Source of the DNA: an uncultured Anaerolineaceae bacterium
Lineage (GTDB): Bacteria > Chloroflexota > Anaerolineae > Promineifilales > Promineifilaceae
DNA length: 32,805 bases
Direction of reading: 5' to 3'
Assembly: GCA_937967805.1 (NCBI GenBank)
Contig: CALBTC010000429.1
Coordinates: 1-32,805, forward strand
Numbering within the stretch: position 1 is the first letter of the stretch; each line of letters starts with the position of its first letter. Below the pieces are notes generated by a model, which did not search any database, was not told where the DNA came from, and worked only from the letters and a program-made list of their open reading frames with translations. Below are positions 8,689 through 15,820 of the stretch, piece by piece. The position numbers and the translations under genes are program-made.

Positions 8689-9307
8689 TCCCCCGGCGCA
8701 GCGCCTCGGTCACCGCCTGGGTCCGGTCGGTCACGCCCAGCTTGCCCAGCAGGTTGTTCACGTGCGCCTTCACCGTGCCTTCGGTGATGACCAGCGCCTG
8801 CCCGATCTCCCGGTTGCTTTTGCCGGCCACAATTTGCTCCAGCACGGCCAGCTCCCGTTCGGTGAGGGACGGACCGGCGATGCGTTCGGCAAGCTTGCCG
8901 GCCACTTCCGGCGGAATGCGCCGCTGCCCGGCATGGACGGCCCGGATTGTTTCCAAAAGTTCCTCGCGCGGCGTGTCCTTGAGCAAATAGGCCATCGCCC
9001 CGGCCTGCAAACCGCGATAAATATCTTCGTCGCCGTCGTAGGTGGTGAGGATGATGATGCGGGCTTCGGGAAACTGCTCGCGAATGGCGACGATGGCTTC
9101 GACACCCCCCATTTGCGGCATACGCAAATCCATCAGGGTCACGTCCGGCCGGTGCTCCTGGTAAAACTGAACGGCCGTACGGCCGTCTGCCACCTCACCA
9201 ACCACTTCCATATCGGCGCGACGGTTGAGCATGGCGGCTAACCCTTCGCGCACCACAGGATGATCATCCGCCAGCAAAACCCGTATCGTTTTTTCGGAAC
9301 CGCTCAT
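8672..9307 (-). CDS. NarL/LuxR-family response regulator
   Basis: A 211-residue two-domain regulator. The receiver domain (about 7-125) has the acidic pair D14-D15, phospho-acceptor D60 in TLMDLRMP and the switch region IIILTTYDG. The C-terminal LuxR-type helix-turn-helix (about 147-205) contains LTERELAVLEQIVAGKSN and TEGTVKAHVNNLLGKL. It should bind DNA as a dimer when phosphorylated. No sensor kinase is adjacent, so it is an orphan here. The downstream DUF3267 gene overlaps its end, so the two are probably co-transcribed. No Shine-Dalgarno is seen; a -10-like TATAAT ends eight bases before the ATG, suggesting a leaderless transcript. A direct double copy of ACGGCCGT lies within the gene at 9171-9186. 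Confidence 0.93.
   Translation of the reverse strand: MSGSEKTIRVLLADDHPVVREGLAAMLNRRADMEVVGEVADGRTAVQFYQEHRPDVTLMDLRMPQMGGVEAIVAIREQFPEARIIILTTYDGDEDIYRGLQAGAMAYLLKDTPREELLETIRAVHAGQRRIPPEVAGKLAERIAGPSLTERELAVLEQIVAGKSNREIGQALVITEGTVKAHVNNLLGKLGVTDRTQAVTEALRRGIVHLD
9171..9186. repeat. Two abutting copies of the ACGGCCGT palindrome
   Basis: Two copies of the window's dominant 8-bp palindrome sit end to end (9171-9178 and 9179-9186) in the response-regulator gene. It is the only directly abutting pair I found. Confidence 0.9.
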
Positions 9308-9315
9308 GGTGGGGA

Positions 9316-9321
9316 ATTATA
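9316..9321 (-). promoter_or_regulatory. -10 element of a putative leaderless promoter
   Basis: On the minus strand TATAAT is followed by eight bases and then the response-regulator ATG, so transcription would begin at or next to the start codon. No convincing -35 box was found. The EamA gene shows a similar arrangement (TACAAT six bases before its ATG). Confidence 0.35.
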
Positions 9322-9333
9322 CATCACCAATCC

Positions 9334-9399
9334 CACGAATGGACGAATAAGACGAATCTGAAGAATATTCGTTCCATTCGTCTGTTCGTCTCGTTCGTG
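9334..9399. repeat. GACGAAT-type inverted repeat, copy 1
   Basis: Left arm 9334-9357 is built from GACGAAT heptads and right arm 9367-9399 from the complementary ATTCGTC heptads, so the element can form a long hairpin. It starts nine bases beyond the stop codon of the upstream GH gene. A second copy in the opposite orientation lies at 14286-14362; the two 33-base arms differ at only a few positions. It may act as a transcript end or mRNA-stabilising structure. Confidence 0.75.
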
Positions 9400-9407
9400 A
9401 TTTGCTT

Positions 9408-10895
9408 TTACGGCCGTACCGTTAGCGGCAAAAAAGTGTCGTGAATCTCATCCCACAGATGCACCGTCAGCGGCAAATTGGTGCTGCCCAATACGCCGTT
9501 GGAACGGGTTTCAATTTGCAGCATGCCTGTGTAGCTGCCGGTCGGCTGGCCATCGAGGAAGAATTGAAGGGGAACGGCCGTTTCTTCGCCGGGGTCCAGC
9601 GAACCCGTAAGTGAAGCAGATGTGCTCAGCGAGAGTGGGGGATTCACCTGGAGGGTCATGGTGTAAGCCAAAGGAGCCGTACCGCTGTTTTCCAACGTTA
9701 CTGTGACGGTTTCATTGATGGGCTGCCGGGTGGGTGTGTAAACGGCCGTTACCGCCCCCGGCACTACAGACAGTTCACCCAAACCGGCACCTTCTACCTT
9801 AGGCATCGCCGCCAGCGCCGCCTCTGCCGGTCGGTTCACCACGCCATAAAACCGCATCTGCTCACACTCGTCGGTAATCCAGGGCGCCGTATTAAAGTTC
9901 AGGTTAAAGAAAAACATGCCACCCATCCAGGGATAATGGGTTGTGGCATATTCATACGCGCCCACCAGATTATCGGCCTGCTTTTGCTCGCTCACAATTT
10001 GCCAGGCGCGATCCGGCCAGCCGCCGGTGGTCAAGCAATGGTCCGGCGGCTGGGTAATCCAGCCAAACTCGGTGGCAAAAATTTGCTTGTCGCCCAGCCC
10101 GTTGGCCTGCAAAATGTCGTAAATCTTTTCGACGCCGCGAAAGCAAAAGCCGTTGACACAGTTTTGCGTCGAATCGCCGGAGGGCGCGTCCGGCGCGGCG
10201 TCAAAATCGGCGCTGTAGCCGTAGGGATGGTAGCCAAAGATGTCGAAGCACGGCCCGCCATTGATGCTTTGCATGGCATCCAGCATCTCCTGCATGAAGA
10301 TGCGCTCGTCCTGGTACAGACCATTGTGCCCGGCGTGGCCGTTCCACGTTTCCGCCACGCGGCCGGTGGGGGCCAGCCCGGCCGACACCACCAGGGCATT
10401 GGGATCGGTGGTTTTGATACGGCCGTACGCCTCGCAAAGCAGTGTGGCATAGTCAGCAGCAACGGGCGGCACGTTACTGCTGCCGTAGCCCCAGCCGTAA
10501 GTGGCGTCCAGATTGGGCTCGTTGCCAATTTCGTAGGCATCGACAAACCCTTTTTGCGATTGGGCTAAACTCTGGATGGTGCTGCTAAAACCATTTACGT
10601 CACTCATGTGGCTGGCATTGGCGTCTACGCGCAGCAGCACCTTTAGCGGCAGGCGGCTGCCGGGCCCACTGAACACTTTGATCCAGTTGAAACCCATGTC
10701 ATTCAGTTTGGTGATGTCCCATTCAGCCACGTTGGCCCCATAGGCGAAGGGATGGACGGCCGTTTCCGCCGCAGCGGTTGCCATGACCGATTGTCTAAAA
10801 TTGTGCAGCAAAAAGAGGGGTAAAAGCAATGTCAGCGCCAGACCAAACCAACGGATGGCCTGCCATTGGCGCTCATTTGTGTGTTTACATTCCAT
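9408..10895 (-). CDS. Secreted clan GH-A-like glycosidase with Ig-like tail
   Basis: From the ATG at 10893-10895 the protein has 495 residues; an upstream in-frame TTG at 10911-10913 would add six. A hydrophobic segment (FGLALTLLLPLFLLHNF) near residues 19-35 serves as signal peptide or membrane anchor. The central domain resembles a clan GH-A TIM barrel: YEIGNEPNLD carries the likely acid/base E126, and FATEFGW the likely nucleophile E276, 150 residues apart as expected. The last 120 or so residues form a beta-rich Ig/CARDB-like domain (ENSGTAPLAYTMTLQV). The substrate is unknown. Exported polysaccharide degradation fits the sugar-uptake genes elsewhere in the window. It has no obvious operon partner. 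Confidence 0.75.
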   Translation of the reverse strand: MECKHTNERQWQAIRWFGLALTLLLPLFLLHNFRQSVMATAAAETAVHPFAYGANVAEWDITKLNDMGFNWIKVFSGPGSRLPLKVLLRVDANASHMSDVNGFSSTIQSLAQSQKGFVDAYEIGNEPNLDATYGWGYGSSNVPPVAADYATLLCEAYGRIKTTDPNALVVSAGLAPTGRVAETWNGHAGHNGLYQDERIFMQEMLDAMQSINGGPCFDIFGYHPYGYSADFDAAPDAPSGDSTQNCVNGFCFRGVEKIYDILQANGLGDKQIFATEFGWITQPPDHCLTTGGWPDRAWQIVSEQKQADNLVGAYEYATTHYPWMGGMFFFNLNFNTAPWITDECEQMRFYGVVNRPAEAALAAMPKVEGAGLGELSVVPGAVTAVYTPTRQPINETVTVTLENSGTAPLAYTMTLQVNPPLSLSTSASLTGSLDPGEETAVPLQFFLDGQPTGSYTGMLQIETRSNGVLGSTNLPLTVHLWDEIHDTFLPLTVRP

Positions 10896-10956
10896 GCCCA
10901 AGATGATAGGCAAGGATGGTCGAGGATGCCGTAAGAAACCAGTAAATTTCGCAGAT

Positions 10957-11133
10957 TCAAGCCGGCGCCTGTTGGAAGTTGCGGTCGAACCTTAAGATTG
11001 CAGCTTGTCCGGCGTCACTATCTTCTGCCACCATTGCTTCCATCAAACGGTCCAGAACCGCTTCAACCGGCTCCTTTTCTGATTCAACTTTATCTTTCCC
11101 GGCGCATTTTGCCCAGTTTTGCTTAAAAATCAA
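10957..11133 (-). CDS. Short unrecognised ORF or gene remnant
   Basis: In the otherwise empty 10896-11184 gap, the minus strand has a 58-codon frame from TTG (11131-11133) to TGA (10957-10959). Its translation is acidic and helix-like (KEPVEAVLDRLMEAM, AEDSDAGQAAILRFDRNF) and looks protein-like rather than random. No Shine-Dalgarno is convincing. It may be a small protein, or the C-terminal scrap of a degraded gene. I do not recognise the family. Confidence 0.3.
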   Translation of the reverse strand: MIFKQNWAKCAGKDKVESEKEPVEAVLDRLMEAMVAEDSDAGQAAILRFDRNFQQAPA

Positions 11134-11184
11134 CAGAGATCAGATTTTCAATTGATGATGAACGATCCGGTTAAGCAGTTGCAT

Positions 11185-11625
11185 TTATGGTTGGGAAACG
11201 GCCGTCTCCTCAATGCGGTAATGGGTGTTTATTTTGGTGCCGGAACGATGGAACATCTGGCTGGCGGAGCAGTAGATATTTTCTGAAAGCTCAATAGCCC
11301 GCGCCACATTGTCTTCGTTAATCGATTCGCCCCGCACCACGTAGGTGATGTCCACCTCGGTGTACACTTTGGGATGCTCGTCAGCGCGCACGCCGGAAAT
11401 CTCTACAGAGAAGTCGTGCACCTTCTGCCGCATCTTCTGCAAAATGCTGATGACGTCCATCGCCGTGCAGCCGGCCACACCCGCCAGCAAAAACTCCATC
11501 GGGCTACCGCCACCGGCTTCGCTGGCACTGCTGCTTAAATCAAACTGATAGCCTGACCCCAGCGTACTGCGAAATTGCAAATCCTTGCCAGACCAGACCA
11601 CTTTAGCTGTTTTTTTGTTACTCAT
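11185..11625 (-). CDS. OsmC/Ohr-family protein
   Basis: A 146-residue OsmC-fold protein, the normal family length. The two conserved cysteines are visible in GVAGCTAMDV and ENIYCSASQMF; in this family they reduce organic hydroperoxides or react with sulfane sulfur through a dithiol cycle, acting as a cytosolic dimer. It resembles the YhfA-like subgroup more than Ohr. It starts two bases after the stop of the CsoR-family repressor gene and is almost certainly in one operon with it and fmdB. Control by that repressor is likely through the operator over the operon promoter. Confidence 0.9.
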   Translation of the reverse strand: MSNKKTAKVVWSGKDLQFRSTLGSGYQFDLSSSASEAGGGSPMEFLLAGVAGCTAMDVISILQKMRQKVHDFSVEISGVRADEHPKVYTEVDITYVVRGESINEDNVARAIELSENIYCSASQMFHRSGTKINTHYRIEETAVSQP

Positions 11626-11627
11626 TC

Positions 11628-11906
11628 TTATTCCACCTTGGCTATCAAACTCATTAAATCATCTACCAGCGCTGTACGCTCGATTTCGCTCAATTCTGCA
11701 CCTTGCAGCAGACAGTCGCGGGCGTAGGTGCGCATAAACTGGAGCCGGGCATTGTGCACGGCCGCACGCACGGCCGTTAACTGCTGTACAATCTCCTGGC
11801 ATTCCCGATCCTCATCCAGCATCTTCTGCACGCCACGAATCTGCCCTTCGATGCGATTGAGCCGCGTTTGCAGCTCTTTTTTTACGGCCGTATTCGGTAT
11901 TTTCAT
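11628..11906 (-). CDS. CsoR-family repressor, CstR-like (C36-Y61-C65)
   Basis: A 92-residue all-helical DUF156 repressor. The ATG at 11904-11906 is chosen because GAGGAG lies eight bases upstream; a longer frame exists but lacks support. Aligned by eye with copper-sensing CsoR, the ligands C36 and C65 are kept (RECQEIV, ARDCL), but the ligand His61 is Tyr. Loss of this His with both Cys retained is typical of CstR, which senses persulfides by forming an inter-subunit di- or polysulfide. So persulfide or reactive sulfur is the likelier signal than Cu(I); this is inference. Downstream osmC and upstream fmdB would be its targets, through the G-tract operator at 12257-12273. Confidence 0.9.
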   Translation of the reverse strand: MKIPNTAVKKELQTRLNRIEGQIRGVQKMLDEDRECQEIVQQLTAVRAAVHNARLQFMRTYARDCLLQGAELSEIERTALVDDLMSLIAKVE

Positions 11907-11929
11907 TTTGTACTCCTCAAAAAGCGGAA

Positions 11930-11992
11930 CACAGAGTTGCACAGAGAAAAGAGATAAATCTGCAAGCGCAAGCTGCGCAAATCTGCGGATTA
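11930..11992. repeat. Repeat remnant with CACAGAG and ATCTGCG units
   Basis: Between fmdB and the CsoR-type gene lie two CACAGAG units (11930-11936, 11940-11946) and then AATCTGC...GCAAATCTGCGGATT, which closely matches the inverted repeat at 29978-30050. It appears to be a decayed copy of that family sitting inside the operon. Confidence 0.5.
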
Positions 11993-12029
11993 TTTTGGCA
12001 AGCAGACCGCTTGCCTAGCAGCCGCTGGC

Positions 12030-12236
12030 TCAGGTGAACGGGCTGCTGGACGGCCGTACCGCAACCGGGAGGCCAGTATTGCTGCCCCCACCCATCGCAA
12101 ACGAAGATGACATATGACGGCGGGTGTCGCCGCTGCCGCAGCCAGGGCATGTTTGCGGGTCGCTGGACTGTGACATTCTTAACTTTTTCTCAAACACCTG
12201 CCCACATTCACGGCAGGCAAAATCATACATTGGCAT
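12030..12236 (-). CDS. FmdB-family zinc-ribbon protein
   Basis: A 68-residue protein starting PMYDFACRECG, with zinc-ribbon cysteines C8, C11, C30 and C33 and a flexible Gly/Ser-rich tail: a typical FmdB/CxxC_CxxC_SSSS small regulatory protein. Molecular role is poorly known; FmdB was named from the formamidase cluster of Methylophilus. The ATG at 12234-12236 is preferred over the TTG nine bases upstream because GGGAG sits nine bases before it. It is the first gene of the operon with the CsoR-type repressor and osmC, downstream of a strong promoter overlapped by a putative operator. The 123 bases to the next gene contain a repeat remnant and a short hairpin (GGCAAGC/GCTTGCC). Confidence 0.85.
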   Translation of the reverse strand: MPMYDFACRECGQVFEKKLRMSQSSDPQTCPGCGSGDTRRHMSSSFAMGGGSNTGLPVAVRPSSSPFT

Positions 12237-12256
12237 AGATTTCAACTCCCTTAAAT

Positions 12257-12297
12257 ATACTATGGGGGAGTATAGTATTTGCCACTGGTTTTGTCAA
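12257..12297 (-). promoter_or_regulatory. Promoter with overlapping CsoR/CstR-type operator
   Basis: On the minus strand, TTGACA (12292-12297), a 17-base spacer and TATACT (12269-12274) form a near-consensus sigma-70 promoter about 33 bases before the fmdB ATG. Overlapping the -10 and the start point is ATACT-ATGGGGG-AGTAT (12257-12273 on the plus strand), an inverted repeat around a G5 tract flanked by A/T, the form of CsoR-family operators. Autoregulation by the repressor encoded two genes down is the natural reading. Confidence 0.75.
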
Positions 12298-12435
12298 CCG
12301 AAACCAAAATACGAGTAAGCATTCTCAGATGCGTCTTCCTCCAACCCGTTCGCATACTTCGGCTGCGCTCAGCACAAGCCTGAGGATGCTCACTCCTCGC
12401 ACGATCTTCTCTAATTTCTCTTTTTCCTCTGTGGC

Positions 12436-13389
12436 TTAAGTCAGTTGGTGTTTGAGGATGCGGAACCAGCCGCGAATTTGAATGCCGGCCAGGACAACGG
12501 CCGTTACAATCCACGGATACTGCTGCCGGTAAAACTTGCGGTAAAAAATCTTCATCGCCCGCACCGACTCTTTGGCTACCTTCACCCGTGTTTCCTTAGG
12601 TGGCCGGGCAATGTTGGCCGACTCCTTGCGCAGGCCGGAGCTGGCTCCTTTGTAATGAAGCACTTGCACATGGGGATAGTAAATAATCTGGTAGCCCGCC
12701 TGCCGGATTCGGTAACAAAAATCAATATCTTCGCCGTAGAAAAAGTAGGTTTCATCCCAGCCGCCCAGCTCGCGGCACAGGGCCAGCGGCATCAGCATGT
12801 ACGATCCGGCAATAACGTCCACCGGGTGCGTTTGGCTCATGTTTTTATAGCTTTGGAAATAGCCGTTAAAGCGCGGGTCGTTGCGAAACAGGCGGTTAAG
12901 GCCGGTAAAGTGGCAGACGGAATTCCACGGCGTAGGAAAACCGCGATGGTTGTCCGGATCGCGCTCGCCATTGGGGTAGATGAGGCGGACCGTCAGCGCC
13001 CCCACGTCGGGGTGCTGCTCCAGATATTCAAGCGGCGCAACCAGGGCATCCGGCGCAACGCGCGTGTCGGAGTTGAGGAAGAGGATGTGACGGCCGTTTG
13101 CCACCGCAACCCCCAAATTATTCGCCGCCGAAAAGCCCCGATTCACCTCGCTGACCACCAGCCGCACCGACGGATACCTGTCCCGCACCATCGCCCGGCT
13201 GCCGTCGCTAGAGGCATTGTCCACCACAATAATTTCCATGTCGCCCGCGGGCTGTTCCGCCGCCAGCAGTGAAGCCAGACAATCATCCAGTAACTGCCGA
13301 GTGTTGTAGTTCACAATGACAATGGATAGATCGAGAGTGGCGATTGGAGAGTTGTCCTGAGCGGAATCGTAGGATGGCAGATTAGGCAT
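12436..13389 (-). CDS. Family 2 glycosyltransferase
   Basis: A 317-residue GT2 enzyme of the rhamnosyltransferase-like type. The N-terminal GT-A fold begins LSIVIVNYNTRQLLDDCLASL; IIVVDNASSDGS is the nucleotide-binding strand, and FLNSDTRV the DxD-like metal site. YGEDIDFCYRIRQAGY holds the conserved ED of the acceptor region. A C-terminal hydrophobic segment (YPWIVTAVVLAGIQIRGWF) suggests membrane association. It likely adds a sugar to a cell-surface glycan. It starts 10 bases after the upstream ATPase gene stop, so they are co-transcribed, though a functional link is unclear. Confidence 0.9.
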   Translation of the reverse strand: MPNLPSYDSAQDNSPIATLDLSIVIVNYNTRQLLDDCLASLLAAEQPAGDMEIIVVDNASSDGSRAMVRDRYPSVRLVVSEVNRGFSAANNLGVAVANGRHILFLNSDTRVAPDALVAPLEYLEQHPDVGALTVRLIYPNGERDPDNHRGFPTPWNSVCHFTGLNRLFRNDPRFNGYFQSYKNMSQTHPVDVIAGSYMLMPLALCRELGGWDETYFFYGEDIDFCYRIRQAGYQIIYYPHVQVLHYKGASSGLRKESANIARPPKETRVKVAKESVRAMKIFYRKFYRQQYPWIVTAVVLAGIQIRGWFRILKHQLT

Positions 13390-13399
13390 AGCTGGGTAT

Positions 13400-14212
13400 T
13401 TATAGATGTCGTAAATATTGCTCTGGATTATTCAAGAAAGAGCGGGTAATGGTCACGTGCTCCAGCGTTTCGTAAGCCACCGCTTGAGCCGGACTGTAAT
13501 CGAAGCTGAGTAAGGTAGCTTCAGGAAAGGCCATCAAGATGGGCGAATGGGTGGCCACAATAAATTGGCAGTTCTGGGCCACCATCTCCTTCATCATCGA
13601 AAGCAGCGTCAGTTGGCGCATGGGTGAGAGCGGGGTTTCCGGTTCGTCGAGCAGGTAGAGGCTGTTGGGCTGGAAGCGGGATTGAAACAGTTCCAAAAAG
13701 CTTTCGCCGTGGGAATAGGTGTTGAGGTGACGGCCGTACTGCGCGCGCAGTGCGTTCAATTCTGTCATGTACGGCATTTTGGCCAACCCTTTTGCCTTCT
13801 CCGAACGCCCCACGTAGGTTTTGTCCACCTGCTGAATTTCGGCCAGCAGCTCGGCCTCCATCTGGCTGAGCCGCTTGATGTAGCCAAAAAAATCTTCAGC
13901 GCGCAAAAAGAAGCCGCTGCGCGTTTTAATCGACCAGACCAGCCGCAGCCGGTTCGCCAGACGCCGCACCGGCGCCAGCGTAGCATCGTGCGAAATGTCT
14001 TCACTGCCGACGGTGTAGGCGGAAACGGCCGCTGCCAACGCCTCGATCAACGTCGATTTGCCAGACCCATTTTCGCCCACCAAAAACGTAACTGGCGTTA
14101 TCAGTTCAATGCCTTCCTCTTGTTGAAGTGCAGGAATATTAAACGGGTACTGCTGCCGCTCGGCGTCGTCCAGGGAGTCCAAATTGAGGCGAATCGTGCG
14201 CAAATGAAGCAT
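13400..14212 (-). CDS. AAA/ABC-type ATPase (COG3910-like)
   Basis: A 270-residue ATPase with Walker A GENGSGKST near residue 46, Walker B SLYLLDEPETPLSP near residue 190, and the switch histidine in VATHSPILMA. This is the SMC/ABC-like 'predicted ATPase' family related to RecF and OLD proteins; the cellular role is undefined. The ATG at 14210-14212 begins MLHLRTIRLN, the usual start of the family; a TTG 12 codons upstream is less likely. No nuclease or toxin partner gene is adjacent, so a defence role is not supported. The GT2 gene follows directly. Confidence 0.85.
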   Translation of the reverse strand: MLHLRTIRLNLDSLDDAERQQYPFNIPALQQEEGIELITPVTFLVGENGSGKSTLIEALAAAVSAYTVGSEDISHDATLAPVRRLANRLRLVWSIKTRSGFFLRAEDFFGYIKRLSQMEAELLAEIQQVDKTYVGRSEKAKGLAKMPYMTELNALRAQYGRHLNTYSHGESFLELFQSRFQPNSLYLLDEPETPLSPMRQLTLLSMMKEMVAQNCQFIVATHSPILMAFPEATLLSFDYSPAQAVAYETLEHVTITRSFLNNPEQYLRHL

Positions 14213-14285
14213 GAGCCTATTGTCCCACAAATCCAGGCGGCTATCCAATTCGGATCGTCTTAGAGAGGAAATGCAAAAAGCAAAA

Positions 14286-14362
14286 CACGAATGAGACGAA
14301 TAGACGAATGAAACGAATCGTTTATAAAAATTCGTCTTATTCGTCCATTCGCGTTATTCGTG
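14286..14362. repeat. GACGAAT-type inverted repeat, copy 2
   Basis: Left arm 14286-14318 (GACGAAT heptads) and right arm 14330-14362 (ATTCGTC heptads) with an AT-rich loop. It is the inverted counterpart of the element at 9334-9399. As there, it begins nine bases past a stop codon (glpC), and the flank between stop and repeat is also similar in the two loci. Confidence 0.75.
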
Positions 14363-14371
14363 ATTCAGCTT

Positions 14372-15679
14372 TTAACTGAGGGGGAGCAGCACTTTGGCCA
14401 GTTCGCCCTCGGGCGGGTAGCCGTAGGCGGCGGAGAGCAGCTCCACAGGATGCACGGAGGCCTGCCCGGTGGCGGCGGTGATTTGCCAGCGGCACGTTTC
14501 GCTGTCGCAGACGTTGACCGGGCCGTTGACCTCGTGGATGAATTCGAATAACGGCCGTCCCACATCCATCGCCACCTGGTATTTTTCCGCCTTGTAACCA
14601 TATGTCCCGGCCACACCGCAGCAGGTCGCCTGGCTCTCCACAATCTCCAGCTCGGGAATCAAATCCATGATCTCCACGCTGGGGCGGCCAATGCGGTGCG
14701 CCTTGAACTGGCAGGGCTGATGGTACGCCAACCGCAGGGGAATGGGGCGCAGTCCATCCGTTTTTAACTCGCCGGCATCCAGCAGCATCGTCAAAAATTC
14801 ATTGAGATCGTAGGTGTTGGCCGCCAGCAGTTGGGCATCTTTCGTGAAGTAATCCAGCAGCTCCGGCGCTTCCTCTTTTAGCGTCAGGGTGCAACTGGTG
14901 GAAGTGCCCACAATCACATAGCCCTGCTTCACGTAATCGATCAGCTTCTTGATGTTGCTCTCGTGATAACCACGGGCCGCGTCAAACTCCCCGTTGGAGA
15001 GCAGCGGCAGGCCGCAGCAGTTTTGCTCCGGCACCAGCACCTCAAACCCGTTGGCTTCTAAAACCTGAACGGCCGCTTTGCCCACTCTTGGCTCAAAATA
15101 TTCCGTCGAGCAGCCGCGGAAGTACACAATCTTACGCGTAGCGTTGGCCGGGGCAGACCGTTTCTTTAGCCAACTGCTAAACTTCTCGCGAGAAAAGACC
15201 GGCAGCGGCGCTTTGGGGGCAATCCCCAGCAGCTTATCGGCAAAAAAACGGCCGACGCCGCCATGCAGCAAGAAGTTTGCCAATGGCGCAACCGGCTGGC
15301 CAAACCTGCCCAGCAGTTCCGGCCGGGCTACCAGATTATTGCGCAGCTTTTTCCGGTTCGACTGCTTGTCCTCTTCCACGATGTCATTGCGGGCGCGGGC
15401 ATTAATTTCGGCAATCTTCACGCCGGTGGGGCAGGCCAGGTTACACGCCCGGCAGCCGCTGCAATAATCCACCGAGTAGTCAGGCGTGGGCTGCTTGCTT
15501 TGGCGAAAGCGGCCTGCCTGGGGTGCCTCGTACTTGGGACCAGGGAATAGATCCGTTACGGCCGAAACCGGACAAACGGTCACACAAATGTTGCACTTGA
15601 TGCAATGGTCCAACGTCAGTTCAACCGGCTTTGCCGCTTCAAATTCGAGTGTTGTGTCTGCTTCCCAAACGTTCCGCAT
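14372..15679 (-). CDS. glpC: Anaerobic glycerol-3-phosphate dehydrogenase subunit C
   Basis: A 435-residue iron-sulfur subunit that passes electrons from GlpAB to the membrane quinone pool. Two ferredoxin-type 4Fe-4S motifs are visible: C26-x2-C29-x2-C32-x3-C36-P and C73-x2-C76-x2-C79-x3-C83-P. Two CCG domains follow, with EQNCCGLP and SQATCCGVAG as cores. It has no transmembrane helix and is presumably peripheral. It follows glpB after 141 bases that contain an inverted repeat and CACAGAG units; co-transcription with glpAB is still expected. A GACGAAT hairpin lies just downstream. Confidence 0.93.
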   Translation of the reverse strand: MRNVWEADTTLEFEAAKPVELTLDHCIKCNICVTVCPVSAVTDLFPGPKYEAPQAGRFRQSKQPTPDYSVDYCSGCRACNLACPTGVKIAEINARARNDIVEEDKQSNRKKLRNNLVARPELLGRFGQPVAPLANFLLHGGVGRFFADKLLGIAPKAPLPVFSREKFSSWLKKRSAPANATRKIVYFRGCSTEYFEPRVGKAAVQVLEANGFEVLVPEQNCCGLPLLSNGEFDAARGYHESNIKKLIDYVKQGYVIVGTSTSCTLTLKEEAPELLDYFTKDAQLLAANTYDLNEFLTMLLDAGELKTDGLRPIPLRLAYHQPCQFKAHRIGRPSVEIMDLIPELEIVESQATCCGVAGTYGYKAEKYQVAMDVGRPLFEFIHEVNGPVNVCDSETCRWQITAATGQASVHPVELLSAAYGYPPEGELAKVLLPLS

Positions 15680-15698
15680 CTTCTTTCCCCATTTTTAA

Positions 15699-15730
15699 GC
15701 CACAGAGTTCACAGAGAAATCAGAGAAAAA
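15699..15730. repeat. CACAGAG nonad array upstream of glpC
   Basis: CACAGAG occurs at 15701-15707 and 15710-15716, followed by CAGAG at 15721-15725, a near-regular 9-10-base spacing. The same unit occurs at 11930-11946 and, inverted, at about 12420-12435. It lies within the untranslated stretch before glpC. Confidence 0.55.
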
Positions 15731-15759
15731 CTGTAAAATCTGGGTATTCTTGCGTCTTC

Positions 15760-15820
15760 AGACCCTAAGGGTTTGACCTTTAAGGGTCCAAGCCAATAAA
15801 CTACAAAACCCTTAGGGTCT
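15760..15820. repeat. 15-bp inverted repeat between glpB and glpC
   Basis: AGACCCTAAGGGTTT (15760-15774) and AAACCCTTAGGGTCT (15806-15820) are perfect inverted repeats; the right arm directly abuts the glpB stop codon. A smaller imperfect palindrome lies in the loop. It can form a strong hairpin in the glp mRNA and may reduce or stabilise expression of glpC relative to glpAB. Confidence 0.75.

Noticed and set aside
9334..9399. CRISPR-like array from the repeated GACGAAT units
   Set aside because: Units are 7-9 bases, with no spacers of regular length and no cas genes; they form a hairpin, not an array.
13400..14212. Defence-island reading of the COG3910-type ATPase with its neighbours
   Set aside because: The ATPase is followed by a glycosyltransferase and preceded by glpC; no nuclease, helicase, TIR, toxin or other defence partner is present.
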